Shown here piece by piece: positions 16,866 through 25,446 of a stretch of 64,000 nt of DNA (position 1 is the stretch's first letter; each line of letters starts with the position of its first letter). The stretch lies in the NCBI GenBank assembly GCA_046351415.1, contig JAXLYO010000002.1, positions 310,001 to 374,000 of the forward strand, written 5' to 3'. Below the pieces are notes generated by a model. That model searched no databases, had not been told where the DNA came from, and was given only the letters and a program-made list of their open reading frames with translations. Position numbers and translations under genes: made by a program. Origin of the DNA: JABFRG01 sp046351415. Its GTDB lineage: Bacteria > Myxococcota_A > Polyangia > Polyangiales > Polyangiaceae.

Positions 16866-18671
16866 ATGCTCGATGCGTTTCGGCAGCGCCAAGTTGATGT
16901 GACATCCGCTCTCAAAGACCTCGGAACGGTGGCTGAAGAGCTCGGAGCGAAGACGCTGGGCCAACGCATCGCACGGGACCTCGTGACGAAGCTCGAGGAA
17001 GACCGGTTTCACTTGGTGGTCGTCGGGGAATTCAATCACGGCAAGTCGACGTTCGTGAACGCGCTGCTCGGTATTCCGGCCTTGCCCGTAGGGGTGACGC
17101 CAACCACGGCGACCATTCACCATCTCCGATACGCCGATGCACCCGAGGCCACGATCGTTTCGACGACGAAAGAGCGCACGAGCCTTCCGTTCGACGAATT
17201 GCGCAAGTTCGCGGTGGGCGGAGGTTCCAGTCCCGACCAAGTCGATTACATCGAGGTCGGCTACCCTGCCCCTCTCTTGCGCGAACGCATCCTGCTCGTC
17301 GATACGCCAGGCGTGAACGACCTGTCGCATCAGCGTGCCGACATCACGTACAGCTACATTCCTCGTGCCGACGCGGTCTTGTTTCTCCTCGACGCGGGGC
17401 AAATCCTGAAAGAGAGCGAGCGCGTTTTCTTGGAAGAGAAACTACTCAAGGCCTCTCGTGACAAGATCGTCTTCGTCATTACGAAGTGGGACGTGCTCAG
17501 CGCAGACGAGCGTGTCGAGGCTCTCGCCTATGCGAAAACGCAGCTCGCCAAGATGGTGAAGAACCCGGTCGTCTTTCCGGTCAGCGCCGAAACGGCCCTC
17601 TCCGGCAAGATGGAAGAGAGCGGCATGCCTGAGCTTCTCTCGCACCTCACGCGCTTTCTCTCCGAAGAGCGGGGAAAGATTCTCCTCGGCAATGCGCTAG
17701 GCGAAGGCCTGTCGGTGGGCGAACTTCTTTCGAAGGGCCTCGACGCACGGCGCCGATCCATCGCGATGAAGGTCGAAGATCTCGACCGCCGCATCCAGAT
17801 GCTCGACCAAGACCTCGCGGGTCAGGCGGGCACCATCGAGCAACGTCGCATGAAGATTCGCGAGGAAATCTCGGCCATCAAGATGGGCGCGCGCAAAGAC
17901 CTCGAGCGCTTCATCGCCGACGTCTCCGCGAAGCTTCCCGAAGTCATCGATGCGGCAAAAAAGGAAGACCTCTCGAACTACCTTCCCTCTTTCCTCGAAG
18001 ACACGTTTCGGAAGTGGGCCGAGGCCGAGTCGAAGGAAATCGGCGAAAAGCTCGAAGAGCTCGCGGAGAAGACGATCGCCCTCATTCGCGACGACGCGTC
18101 GGAGACGACGAAGCGCGTCGCGGGCGCCATGGGAACGGACCTGCGCCGGCTCGAAGTCCAGGTCGACACGTTCAAGTACGACGTGGGTGTTGGCGCACTC
18201 TTCGCGGTGGGCCTCGGAACCCTGTTCGTCAACTTGGCCGTCGGTGGAGTGCTCCTCGTCGCGGCGCCGGTGCTCGCCCTGGTCGTCAAAGGGCGAATCG
18301 ATGCAGAGTACAAGAAGCAGGCGAAGGAAGCCGGGCCGCAAATCCTGAAGCAGGCGGGAGAGCGCGTCGCCCCGAAGATGGATGAGATGATCGAGGAGTT
18401 CGCGACGAGGCTCGATACCTGGGTCGTCACCGCGGGCGAAGAGCTCCACCGTGAGATCCTCGAAGTCCTCCACGCGACGCGGGAAAAGCGCATCGCGGGG
18501 GGCATGGACGAGACCCGGGCCCGTGCAGACCTCGACCTGCTGGCAACCCGCCTCGAGGCGAGCCGAGCGCGAGTGCAAACGCTCCGGGAAGAGCTCGAGG
18601 GCCCGTCCAAGCCTTCGGAAATGCTACGGATTGAGGTGCCAGAAGGCACCTCGACCACGGCGACCGCCTAG
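16866..18671 (+). CDS. Dynamin-like GTPase
   Basis: 601 aa. The large GTPase domain has the P-loop GEFNHGKS (54-61), switch I Thr in VTPTTATI, DTPG as G3 and TKWD as G4, which is the pattern of bacterial dynamin-like proteins. Helical segments follow (about 285-450). A strongly hydrophobic hairpin around 440-480 (GVGALFAVGLGTLF, then GVLLVAAPVLALVV) would serve as the membrane-inserting paddle. The C-terminal part is helical and charged. Bacterial dynamins remodel or protect membranes. Usually they occur in pairs; only one is present here, next to an M48 protease. Confidence 0.88.
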   Translation: MLDAFRQRQVDVTSALKDLGTVAEELGAKTLGQRIARDLVTKLEEDRFHLVVVGEFNHGKSTFVNALLGIPALPVGVTPTTATIHHLRYADAPEATIVSTTKERTSLPFDELRKFAVGGGSSPDQVDYIEVGYPAPLLRERILLVDTPGVNDLSHQRADITYSYIPRADAVLFLLDAGQILKESERVFLEEKLLKASRDKIVFVITKWDVLSADERVEALAYAKTQLAKMVKNPVVFPVSAETALSGKMEESGMPELLSHLTRFLSEERGKILLGNALGEGLSVGELLSKGLDARRRSIAMKVEDLDRRIQMLDQDLAGQAGTIEQRRMKIREEISAIKMGARKDLERFIADVSAKLPEVIDAAKKEDLSNYLPSFLEDTFRKWAEAESKEIGEKLEELAEKTIALIRDDASETTKRVAGAMGTDLRRLEVQVDTFKYDVGVGALFAVGLGTLFVNLAVGGVLLVAAPVLALVVKGRIDAEYKKQAKEAGPQILKQAGERVAPKMDEMIEEFATRLDTWVVTAGEELHREILEVLHATREKRIAGGMDETRARADLDLLATRLEASRARVQTLREELEGPSKPSEMLRIEVPEGTSTTATA

Positions 18672-18891
18672 AACCACTCGCGATCACCTCCCGGGTCTCG
18701 AAGCGACGGTATGCAAACGCGTCGTGCGCGATTCATCGCGCCCTGTGGTCGGGCCTTTACCTGGCCGCAATCATTCTGATAAGAGCGGTGCCCGGGGACG
18801 TAGCCGTCCCTCGGAGCGCGTACGGGGATCCGCCCTACGCCCTCGCTCATACGACGTAGAACGTTCAAGCCAAGATCCGGGACGCATCGAA

Positions 18892-19599
18892 ATGGCGACG
18901 AAAAAACCGAAGGCAAAGACAGCGGCGAAGGGCGACGGAAAAGCCAAGGCCAAGGCACCGGCGGGTAAACCGGCCAAGACGCCTCAGGCGAAGGCAGGAG
19001 CCAAGGCGGCCAAGCCCGCCAAAGCCGAAAAGGGCGCGAAGGCGGCGGCGAAGAGCGCCGAGTCGAGCCGTCGTTTGGGTCTCCGTGGTGCAGCGCCGTG
19101 GGCAGCCCGCCATGCAGCGAAGCACGCCGCCGAGGCCCGTGCCCGTGCGGCCGAGCCGCCTCCTCCTGGCAGCGCCCGCGCGACCATTCGCACGCCGATT
19201 GGCGCCGAGGACATCAAACAGAAGATCGCGGCGCTCCATGTGGCGACCACGCAGATCAAGACCTTCCGCAAGAACCTGGCGAAGGGCTTCTTCGACATCG
19301 GGCTCGTGCTGAAGGAAATCCAGGCGAAGCGCCTCTTCGAGGCGAAAGGCTTCGGATCGTTCGACGCGTTCCTCGAGCGCGAAATGGAGCTCGGCCGCAC
19401 GACGTCGCTCCGCCTCGTCCGCGTCTGCGCGATCTTCCAACGCGAAGCTGCGCTCGAACTCGGCATGGAGAAGGTGTTCTCCGCGCTGTCCGCCATCGAA
19501 CTCGGTGAAGGGATTCCGGACGCTCGCCCCTCGGGCAAGATTCCGCCGCCCCCGATTTCGACGTCCGTTCTTCCGCTGAAGCCGCCCGGTCGCAGCTGA
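18892..19599 (+). CDS. Protein with histone-H1-like basic N-terminus and an unassigned helical domain
   Basis: 235 aa, start ATG 18892 directly after the purine-rich leader. Residues 1 to about 70 are Lys/Ala/Pro/Gly-rich (MATKKPKAKTAAKG and similar), like histone H1 tails or bacterial AlgP/Hc1 proteins, and would bind DNA. From about 98 to 215 there is a compact, predicted helical domain with a conserved-looking core (FFDIGLVLKEIQ, FGSFDAFLEREMELGRTT). It looks somewhat like helix-turn-helix domains of ParB- or phage-type proteins, but I cannot assign it. The gene stands alone and converges on the hybrid kinase gene at 19615. A nucleoid-associated role is inference. Confidence 0.8.
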   Translation: MATKKPKAKTAAKGDGKAKAKAPAGKPAKTPQAKAGAKAAKPAKAEKGAKAAAKSAESSRRLGLRGAAPWAARHAAKHAAEARARAAEPPPPGSARATIRTPIGAEDIKQKIAALHVATTQIKTFRKNLAKGFFDIGLVLKEIQAKRLFEAKGFGSFDAFLEREMELGRTTSLRLVRVCAIFQREAALELGMEKVFSALSAIELGEGIPDARPSGKIPPPPISTSVLPLKPPGRS

Positions 19600-19614
19600 A
19601 CCACACGGCCTCGC

Positions 19615-21156
19615 TCAACGCGAGGGCAGCACGATTCGAACACGCGTCCCTGGCCCCTTCGTTCCTTGCGGGCGCCTCTCGGAAGAGGGCGTCTCGAGTG
19701 GACTCCGGGTCTTGGACGCGTTCTCGATTTCGATGGCGCCATGATGCTGATCCACGACCTTCCGTACGATCGATAGACCGAGACCGGTGCCAGCTTCCTT
19801 CGTCGTGAAGAACGGATCGAAGATGTTCTGGAGCACGGCTTCGTCGATCCCGGGACCATCGTCTTCGATCTCGATGGCGACGCTATCGGACGCGTGCGCC
19901 GAAACACGCGCCGTGAGCGTTCCGCCCTCCTTCATGGCTTCGAAGGCGTTTACGACCACGTTGAGGACGACCTGCTTCAACTTCTCTCGGTCACCGGTCG
20001 TTACGCAGTTCGAGAGGTCGCGTACGATCTCGATGCCTTTCGCTTTGGCAGCTTCGTGTTCGAGTTCGAGCACGTCGTTCACGAGACGCCCCAAGTGCAC
20101 GGGCTCGCGCACGATGCCGCGGGGCCGCGCAAGCTCGAGGAACTCGGTGAGCATGCGATTCAGGCGGTTGATCTCGATGGCGACGATCTTTCCGCGGCTC
20201 TTCAGGCTGTCTTTGACCTCGTCGGGAACCTCCATCTTGTCGACTTGGCGCCCCAAAAGGTGGAGCTGGAGGTTGGCTGCGTTGAGCGGGTTTCGGATCT
20301 CGTGGGCGAGGTTCATCGCCAGAACGCCCATGGCCGACAGTGCTTCGCTGTCGGCCGCTCGCTTTTCGAGAGCCAAACGCTCCGTCACGTCGACGCCGAT
20401 GCAGTTGACGACGCCGCTCGCGAACGAAAGCTGCCAACGGACGCGCCGAACCTTTCCGCGAGCTTCGAACTCCGTTTCGACTTCGCGCGCACGACGCTCG
20501 CGTATGGTCGAAAGGAGCGCCTCGTTCATGCGATGTCGATCCCGTGAAGGAATCCATGCATCGAGAAAGCTCATCCCGAGCGCGTCGGCCCGTTCGGTAC
20601 CGGTGGTCACCACGGCCTTCTGGTTGAACAAGACGACGCGAAGGGAGTCGTCGAGTGCGACGACGAGAACGTCCGTGAGTTCGACGAGGTCACGATAGCG
20701 GCGCTCGAGTTCTTCCCGGGAACGCTTGAGACCGACCTTGGCGAGGGCTTGCTCGACGATCGCCCTCAGTTCTTCCGGGCGAAACGACTTGAGCACGAAG
20801 GCGAAAGCACCGCTCCGAAGGGCGCCAATCGCAGCGTCGACCGTGGCGAAGCCCGTGATGAGAATGACTTCACTCGCTGCCGACAGCTCACGAAGCGCAC
20901 CAATCAGTTCGACGCCACTCGTGTCGGGCAACTGCACGTCGATGATGGCCACGTCAAAACCATCGCGATCGGCCACGAGGAGCGCCTCTTTTCCGCTGAC
21001 GGCGGTGGTCACCGACACGACGCCCATCTCCGTGACGACGCTCTCGAGAACGGCTTTCAGCGCGTCGACGAGGTCGCGATTGTCGTCGACGATGAGCACA
21101 CGCTGGGGTGTTCCGTGGACAGAAAGCCCCCGCGGCTTCGAATGCTCGCGACTCAT
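19615..21156 (-). CDS. Receiver-PAS-histidine kinase signalling protein
   Basis: 513 aa, soluble. Order of domains: an N-terminal receiver (about 17-135) with acidic residues D24/D25 and phospho-acceptor D73 in IIDVQLPD; a coiled linker; a PAS-like domain (about 155-270); the phosphoacceptor helix with H285 in AHEIRNPL; and the ATP-binding domain with DDGPGID and GTGLGLSIV. A receiver ahead of the kinase suggests it is an intermediate that takes input from another kinase rather than a membrane sensor. Its ATG overlaps the gatB stop (ATGA, 21153-21156), so it is translated from the gatB message. Confidence 0.92.
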   Translation of the reverse strand: MSREHSKPRGLSVHGTPQRVLIVDDNRDLVDALKAVLESVVTEMGVVSVTTAVSGKEALLVADRDGFDVAIIDVQLPDTSGVELIGALRELSAASEVILITGFATVDAAIGALRSGAFAFVLKSFRPEELRAIVEQALAKVGLKRSREELERRYRDLVELTDVLVVALDDSLRVVLFNQKAVVTTGTERADALGMSFLDAWIPSRDRHRMNEALLSTIRERRAREVETEFEARGKVRRVRWQLSFASGVVNCIGVDVTERLALEKRAADSEALSAMGVLAMNLAHEIRNPLNAANLQLHLLGRQVDKMEVPDEVKDSLKSRGKIVAIEINRLNRMLTEFLELARPRGIVREPVHLGRLVNDVLELEHEAAKAKGIEIVRDLSNCVTTGDREKLKQVVLNVVVNAFEAMKEGGTLTARVSAHASDSVAIEIEDDGPGIDEAVLQNIFDPFFTTKEAGTGLGLSIVRKVVDQHHGAIEIENASKTRSPLETPSSERRPQGTKGPGTRVRIVLPSR

Positions 21157-22619
21157 GGAAGACCCAGCGCCGCCTTGAGCGCCTGTTCGACCATCTTCGG
21201 GTTCGCGCGCCCGGAGGTCTTCTTCATGACTTGACCTACGAAGAACCCAAGGAGGGCGACCTTTCCGGCCTTGAGCGATTCGGCCTGACGCGCGTTTTCG
21301 GCGATCACTTCAGCCACCACCGCGTCGATGGCCCCGGCGTCCGAAAGCTGCGTCATGCCGAGCGCACTCGCACGCTCGCGCGCGCCCTCGGTAGACCCGC
21401 GCAGGGCCAGGTACAGTTCCTTGGCTTGCTTGCCGCTGATCGCGCCTTCGTGGACCAAATCGACCAGTTCCGCGAGCTGCTCCGGTCGGACCGGAAAGGC
21501 AAGCGCGGCGCCTTCGACGGTGGCGTCCTTGAGGACTTCCGTGACGAAGAAGTTCGCGAGGCGAAGCGGATCTTTCGTGCGCGCCGCTGAAGCCTCGAAG
21601 AATGCCGACGTTTCTACGGTCTGCGTGAGCGTGCGCGCAAGTTGGCTGGAAAAGCCATGCTCCGCAACGTAACGAGTGCGCTTGGCGCGAGGGAGCTCGG
21701 GAAGCGCCTGACGAACGCGCGCCACCTCCTCCTCCGGAATGGCGAGCGCGGGCAAGTCCGGATCGGGAAAGTACCGATAGTCGTCCGACAGCTCTTTCGT
21801 GCGCTGGGAATACGTGAGGCCGCGGTCTTCGTCCCAGCCGCGCGTCTCTCGAACGACTCGTTGCCCTTCTTCGAGAACCATGGTCTGACGCGCGATCTCG
21901 TACTCGATCGCGCGTTCGACGAAACGAAACGAATTCACGTTCTTGATTTCGACGCGCTCGCCGAATTCGGTCGTACCGACGGGACGGACGGAGACGTTCG
22001 CATCGCAGCGAAAGCTCCCCTGCTCCATGTTGCCATCCGTGACCCCCAATGCGACGAGGACTTCGTGGAGCGCTTTCAGGTACCGCGCGGCTTCGTTCGC
22101 GCTCGTGACCTCGGGTTTGGAGACGATCTCGACGAGCGGAACGCCGGCACGATTCAGGTCGATGCGGGAACCCTCGCGGCCACCGTGCAGGCTTTTGCCG
22201 GCGTCCTCCTCCATATGGATGCGCTCGAGATGGATGTGCTTCTCTGGCGCGTCGTTCGTGGCCTCGAGGACGACGCCGCCTCCGAGCGCCAGAGGCCGAT
22301 CGAACTGGGAGATTTGGTAGCCCTTGGGCAGGTCGGGGTAGAAGTACTGCTTACGCGCGAACACGCTGCGCCGGGGCACCTCGCACCCGAGGGCTGTCGC
22401 GGCTACGAGTGCCAGCCGGACCGCCTCGGCGTTGAGCACCGGGAGCGCGCCCGGGAGCCCTAGGCACGTCGGACACACCTGGGTGTTCGGCTCCGCCCCG
22501 AAAGAAACCAGGCATCCGCAGAATATCTTGGTCCGTGTCGCCAGCTGGACGTGCACTTCGAGCCCAATCACGGGCTCGTACGACGTAGTGGAAGCGGGCA
22601 TCCGGGAAAACATAGCCAA
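21153..22619 (-). CDS. gatB: Aspartyl/glutamyl-tRNA(Asn/Gln) amidotransferase subunit B
   Basis: 488 aa. GatB is the kinase/tRNA-binding subunit of the GatCAB complex, which converts mischarged Glu-tRNA(Gln) or Asp-tRNA(Asn) to the correct product. The N-terminal signature YEPVIGLEVHVQL and the zinc-type Cys (FCGC, then CPTC) are present, and the helical plus YqeY-like C-terminus has the expected length. The start may be Met1 or Met7 (22601). Since asnS is present in the same window, Asp-tRNA(Asn) transamidation should not be essential, and the complex probably serves mainly Gln-tRNA. gatA and gatC are not in the window. The receiver-kinase gene follows with a 4-bp overlap. Confidence 0.97.
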   Translation of the reverse strand: MAMFSRMPASTTSYEPVIGLEVHVQLATRTKIFCGCLVSFGAEPNTQVCPTCLGLPGALPVLNAEAVRLALVAATALGCEVPRRSVFARKQYFYPDLPKGYQISQFDRPLALGGGVVLEATNDAPEKHIHLERIHMEEDAGKSLHGGREGSRIDLNRAGVPLVEIVSKPEVTSANEAARYLKALHEVLVALGVTDGNMEQGSFRCDANVSVRPVGTTEFGERVEIKNVNSFRFVERAIEYEIARQTMVLEEGQRVVRETRGWDEDRGLTYSQRTKELSDDYRYFPDPDLPALAIPEEEVARVRQALPELPRAKRTRYVAEHGFSSQLARTLTQTVETSAFFEASAARTKDPLRLANFFVTEVLKDATVEGAALAFPVRPEQLAELVDLVHEGAISGKQAKELYLALRGSTEGARERASALGMTQLSDAGAIDAVVAEVIAENARQAESLKAGKVALLGFFVGQVMKKTSGRANPKMVEQALKAALGLP

Positions 22620-22669
22620 ATTGCGTCAAAAACTGTACCCCCCACCGCTCCTTGGCCTACGGTCGAACC

Positions 22670-22966
22670 GTGGGTTCATTTCTCGAGCGCTTTTTGCCCT
22701 TGGGGCTCTTGATCGTCTCGCTCATCTCCGTGCCGCTCATGATGCTGAGGTCGGATGGTGCGCCGCGTCTCGCAACGTTGCGCCAGGAGCTCTCGGTCGT
22801 GCAGAACGAGAATTCGGACCTCAAACGTGACATCTCGCAGCTCCGGTCCGAGGTGCATGCGCTTCGCGACAACCCTGCAGCGATCGAGCGCATTGCCCGC
22901 GACCAACTTGGCATGATTCGCAAGAGCGAGGTCGTGTTCCAGTTCTCGCGCGGCGGCAAGCCGTGA
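22670..22966 (+). CDS. FtsB/DivIC-like septum formation protein
   Basis: 98 aa from GTG 22670 (a TTG at 22652 would add six residues). One transmembrane helix lies near residues 8-26 (FLPLGLLIVSLISVPLMML), followed by a coiled coil (about 35-70) and a short ending with the run IERIARDQLGMIRKSEVVFQF. That ending is the classic FtsB/DivIC signature. Such proteins form the FtsQLB-type complex that activates septal wall synthesis. It is the first of a plus-strand set, and its stop overlaps the next start (GTGA). Confidence 0.85.
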   Translation: MGSFLERFLPLGLLIVSLISVPLMMLRSDGAPRLATLRQELSVVQNENSDLKRDISQLRSEVHALRDNPAAIERIARDQLGMIRKSEVVFQFSRGGKP

Positions 22967-23475
22967 GCACACAGCGCCCTTCCGGGAGGCCGAAGAGCCT
23001 CGCGCCCGCAGCCCTCTCCGCGCTCTTGTCCGATGAACGGACCGTCGAGGAGCGACTGGCCACGACGACCGACGCCCTCGAGGTTCCTTGGCTCCTCCTG
23101 AAAGGTATCGACGCGCTCGGGCGAGGCGCCGTGTTCCGCATCACCGAAGAGGCGTTCGAAGGCCTTGCATGCACCCGCGCCCTCGGGGACGACATTTTGG
23201 TGCAAAACACACGTATCTTGCGCAAACACCTGGGCGTCCTCACGGAGGCAGCGCAGAAGGGAACGTTCATCGGCATCATCCCGGACCGCGAGGCAGACCG
23301 TGACCTTCTCCCCTTGTTCGACAACAGCCGGCGCATCGCCATCTCCGCCGCCTATCTCGAGCGCGAACCACGCTTCTTGCTCATGTGCGAGGTGGATCAC
23401 CGCAAGGACGCCATTCTCGGCGACCTCATCCGGCTTGCCAGAATTGGCTCTGAAGCGCTCTCGCGACTGCTCTGA
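22963..23475 (+). CDS. Conserved-looking protein of unknown function, coupled to the FtsB-like gene
   Basis: 170 aa, GTG start overlapping the upstream stop by four bases. I do not recognise the family. No signal peptide or membrane helix is seen. The sequence has ordinary soluble-protein composition with predicted alternating helices and strands and an acidic-aromatic middle (PLFDNSRRIAISAAY, then EPRFLLMCEVDHRKD). Two Cys are present. Translational coupling to the cell-division-like gene suggests a linked role, but the coupling may be only genomic compaction. The thioesterase gene follows after 30 bp. Confidence 0.75.
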   Translation: MSTQRPSGRPKSLAPAALSALLSDERTVEERLATTTDALEVPWLLLKGIDALGRGAVFRITEEAFEGLACTRALGDDILVQNTRILRKHLGVLTEAAQKGTFIGIIPDREADRDLLPLFDNSRRIAISAAYLEREPRFLLMCEVDHRKDAILGDLIRLARIGSEALSRLL

Positions 23476-23505
23476 AGGCGCAGAAAGCGTGCTAAACGTC
23501 GACGC

Positions 23506-23976
23506 ATGACGTCGCTTGCGCCTCGCTCCCAGAAGGACTCCCGCACGGAGATGACCGAATACGTGCTGCCGCCCCATGCGAATGCACTCGGAAACGTCTT
23601 CGGTGGTCAGATCATGGCTTGGGTCGACCTCTGCGGTGCGATCTGCGCGCAGCGGCATACGGGAAAGATGTGCGTCACCGCGTTCGTCGACGACCTGAAG
23701 TTCCAGAACCCCGTCAAGGTGGGTCAGGTGGTCGCACTCTCCGCCGTCGTCACCGCAGCGTTCCGCACTTCCCTCGAGCTCGAAATCGTCGTGGAGGGCG
23801 AAGAGCCCACCACCAAGCGACGGTGGCCGTGCGTGACCGCGCTGCTCACGTTCGTGGCCATCGACGCGAATGGCAAGCCCACGGAGGTGCCGCCGCTCGC
23901 TATCGACTCGGAGGTCGTGCGAGAATCCCAGGCCGCCGGCGAGGCGCGGAGAGCGTCACGGAAGTCCCGCAACTGA
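23506..23976 (+). CDS. Hotdog-fold acyl-CoA thioesterase (YciA/BFIT type)
   Basis: 156 aa. Hydrolyses acyl-CoA to free acid and CoA in the cytoplasm. The hotdog helix motif GNVFGGQIMAWVD is typical, with the acidic residue at its end that acts in catalysis in this family, and the PPHANALG run precedes it. The C-terminal strand and tail are Arg/Ala-rich. It lies between the unknown 170-aa gene and asnS in a plus-strand run. The preferred chain length cannot be read from the sequence. Confidence 0.9.
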   Translation: MTSLAPRSQKDSRTEMTEYVLPPHANALGNVFGGQIMAWVDLCGAICAQRHTGKMCVTAFVDDLKFQNPVKVGQVVALSAVVTAAFRTSLELEIVVEGEEPTTKRRWPCVTALLTFVAIDANGKPTEVPPLAIDSEVVRESQAAGEARRASRKSRN

Positions 23977-24019
23977 GCAAGCATCGCCTCCCCCGTTTGT
24001 GCTAGTTCATCGAACTACG

Positions 24020-25423
24020 ATGACTTTGTCGATCAGCGTCAAGCAGGCCCTCTCCGGGGCCATTCTCGAAGGCACCGAGGTCGAAGTTCGCGGCTGGGTC
24101 CGCACCCGCCGTGATTCGAAAGCGGGTCTCTCGTTCGTCCACCTCGGCGACGGGTCGTGTTTCGATCCCATCCAGCTCGTCGCGCCGAGCTCGCTTCCGA
24201 ACTATGCGAGCGAAGTGCAAAAGCTGACCACGGGCTGCTCGATCGTCGGCAAGGGCAAGATCATTGCTTCGCAGGGGCAGGGGCAGAAGTTCGAGATCGC
24301 CGCCGAGAGCATCGAGGTCGTCGGCTGGGTCGCGAACCCCGAGACTTACCCGGTACAACCCAAGGCGCACACCATGGAGTACCTGCGCGAGATCGCGCAC
24401 CTTCGCCCGCGCACGAACACGTTCGGTGCCGTTGCACGCATTCGCCACTCCGCATCGCAAGCGATCCATCGCTTCTTCACGGAAGAAGGGTTCGTTTGGG
24501 TCAACACGCCCATCGTGACGGCGAGCGACTGCGAAGGCGCCGGCCAAATGTTCCGGGTGAGCACCTTGGACGCCGTCAACCCTCCGCGCATCCCCGGTGG
24601 TGGCATCGACTACAGCAAAGACTTCTTCGGGAAAGAGGCCTACCTCACCGTCTCGGGTCAGCTCAACGTCGAGGCATACTGTATGGCGCTGTCGAAGGTG
24701 TACACCTTCGGCCCGACGTTCCGTGCGGAGAACTCCAACACGACGAGGCACCTCGCCGAGTTTTGGATGATCGAGCCCGAGATCGCCTTCGCCAACCTTG
24801 CAGACGACGCGGACCTCGCGGAACGATTCCTCAAGTACATCTTCCGTGCGGTACTCTCCGAACGCGCAGACGACATGAAGTTCTTCGCCGATCGCGTGGA
24901 AAAGACCGCCATCTCGCGCATCGAAAAGTTCGTCGAATCGAGCTTCGAGCGTATCGAGTACACCGAAGCCGTCCGCATCCTCGAGGCGTCGAAGAAGAAG
25001 TTCGAGTACCCCATCGAGTGGGGCAAAGACCTGCAGACCGAACACGAGCGCTACCTCGTCGAAGAACACGTCGGCCGCCCGGTCGTGGTCATGAATTACC
25101 CGGAGAAGATCAAGTCGTTCTACATGCGCATGAACGACGACGGCAAGACGGTGGCCGCAATGGACGTCCTCGCTCCTGGCATCGGTGAGATCATCGGTGG
25201 CTCGCAGCGCGAAGAGCGCCTCGATGTGCTGGAGGCGCGCATGGATGCGCTCAAGCTGCCGAAAGAGGGATACGAGTGGTACCTCGACCTGCGGCGCTAC
25301 GGCACCGTGCCGCACGCAGGGTTCGGCCTCGGCTTCGAACGTTTGCTCGTCTACATCTGTGGCCTCGGCAACATCCGCGACGCCATCCCCTACCCGCGCG
25401 TTCCAGGTAGCGCCGAGTTCTAG
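24020..25423 (+). CDS. asnS: Asparaginyl-tRNA synthetase
   Basis: 467 aa from ATG 24020. Class II synthetase charging tRNA(Asn). The N-terminal OB-fold (about 15-115) shows VEVRGWVRTRRDSK; the catalytic domain shows motif 2 (FRAENSNTTRHLAEFWMIEPE in two overlapping halves) and the class II motif 3 near the end (GFGLGFERLLVYICGL). The residues after motif 2 (EFWM-EPE) separate AsnRS from AspRS. Length is typical. It converges on glgA, 23 bp away; no obvious terminator lies between them. Confidence 0.97.
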   Translation: MTLSISVKQALSGAILEGTEVEVRGWVRTRRDSKAGLSFVHLGDGSCFDPIQLVAPSSLPNYASEVQKLTTGCSIVGKGKIIASQGQGQKFEIAAESIEVVGWVANPETYPVQPKAHTMEYLREIAHLRPRTNTFGAVARIRHSASQAIHRFFTEEGFVWVNTPIVTASDCEGAGQMFRVSTLDAVNPPRIPGGGIDYSKDFFGKEAYLTVSGQLNVEAYCMALSKVYTFGPTFRAENSNTTRHLAEFWMIEPEIAFANLADDADLAERFLKYIFRAVLSERADDMKFFADRVEKTAISRIEKFVESSFERIEYTEAVRILEASKKKFEYPIEWGKDLQTEHERYLVEEHVGRPVVVMNYPEKIKSFYMRMNDDGKTVAAMDVLAPGIGEIIGGSQREERLDVLEARMDALKLPKEGYEWYLDLRRYGTVPHAGFGLGFERLLVYICGLGNIRDAIPYPRVPGSAEF

Positions 25424-25446
25424 TTCGGCGTGCTCGAGGACAGCCC

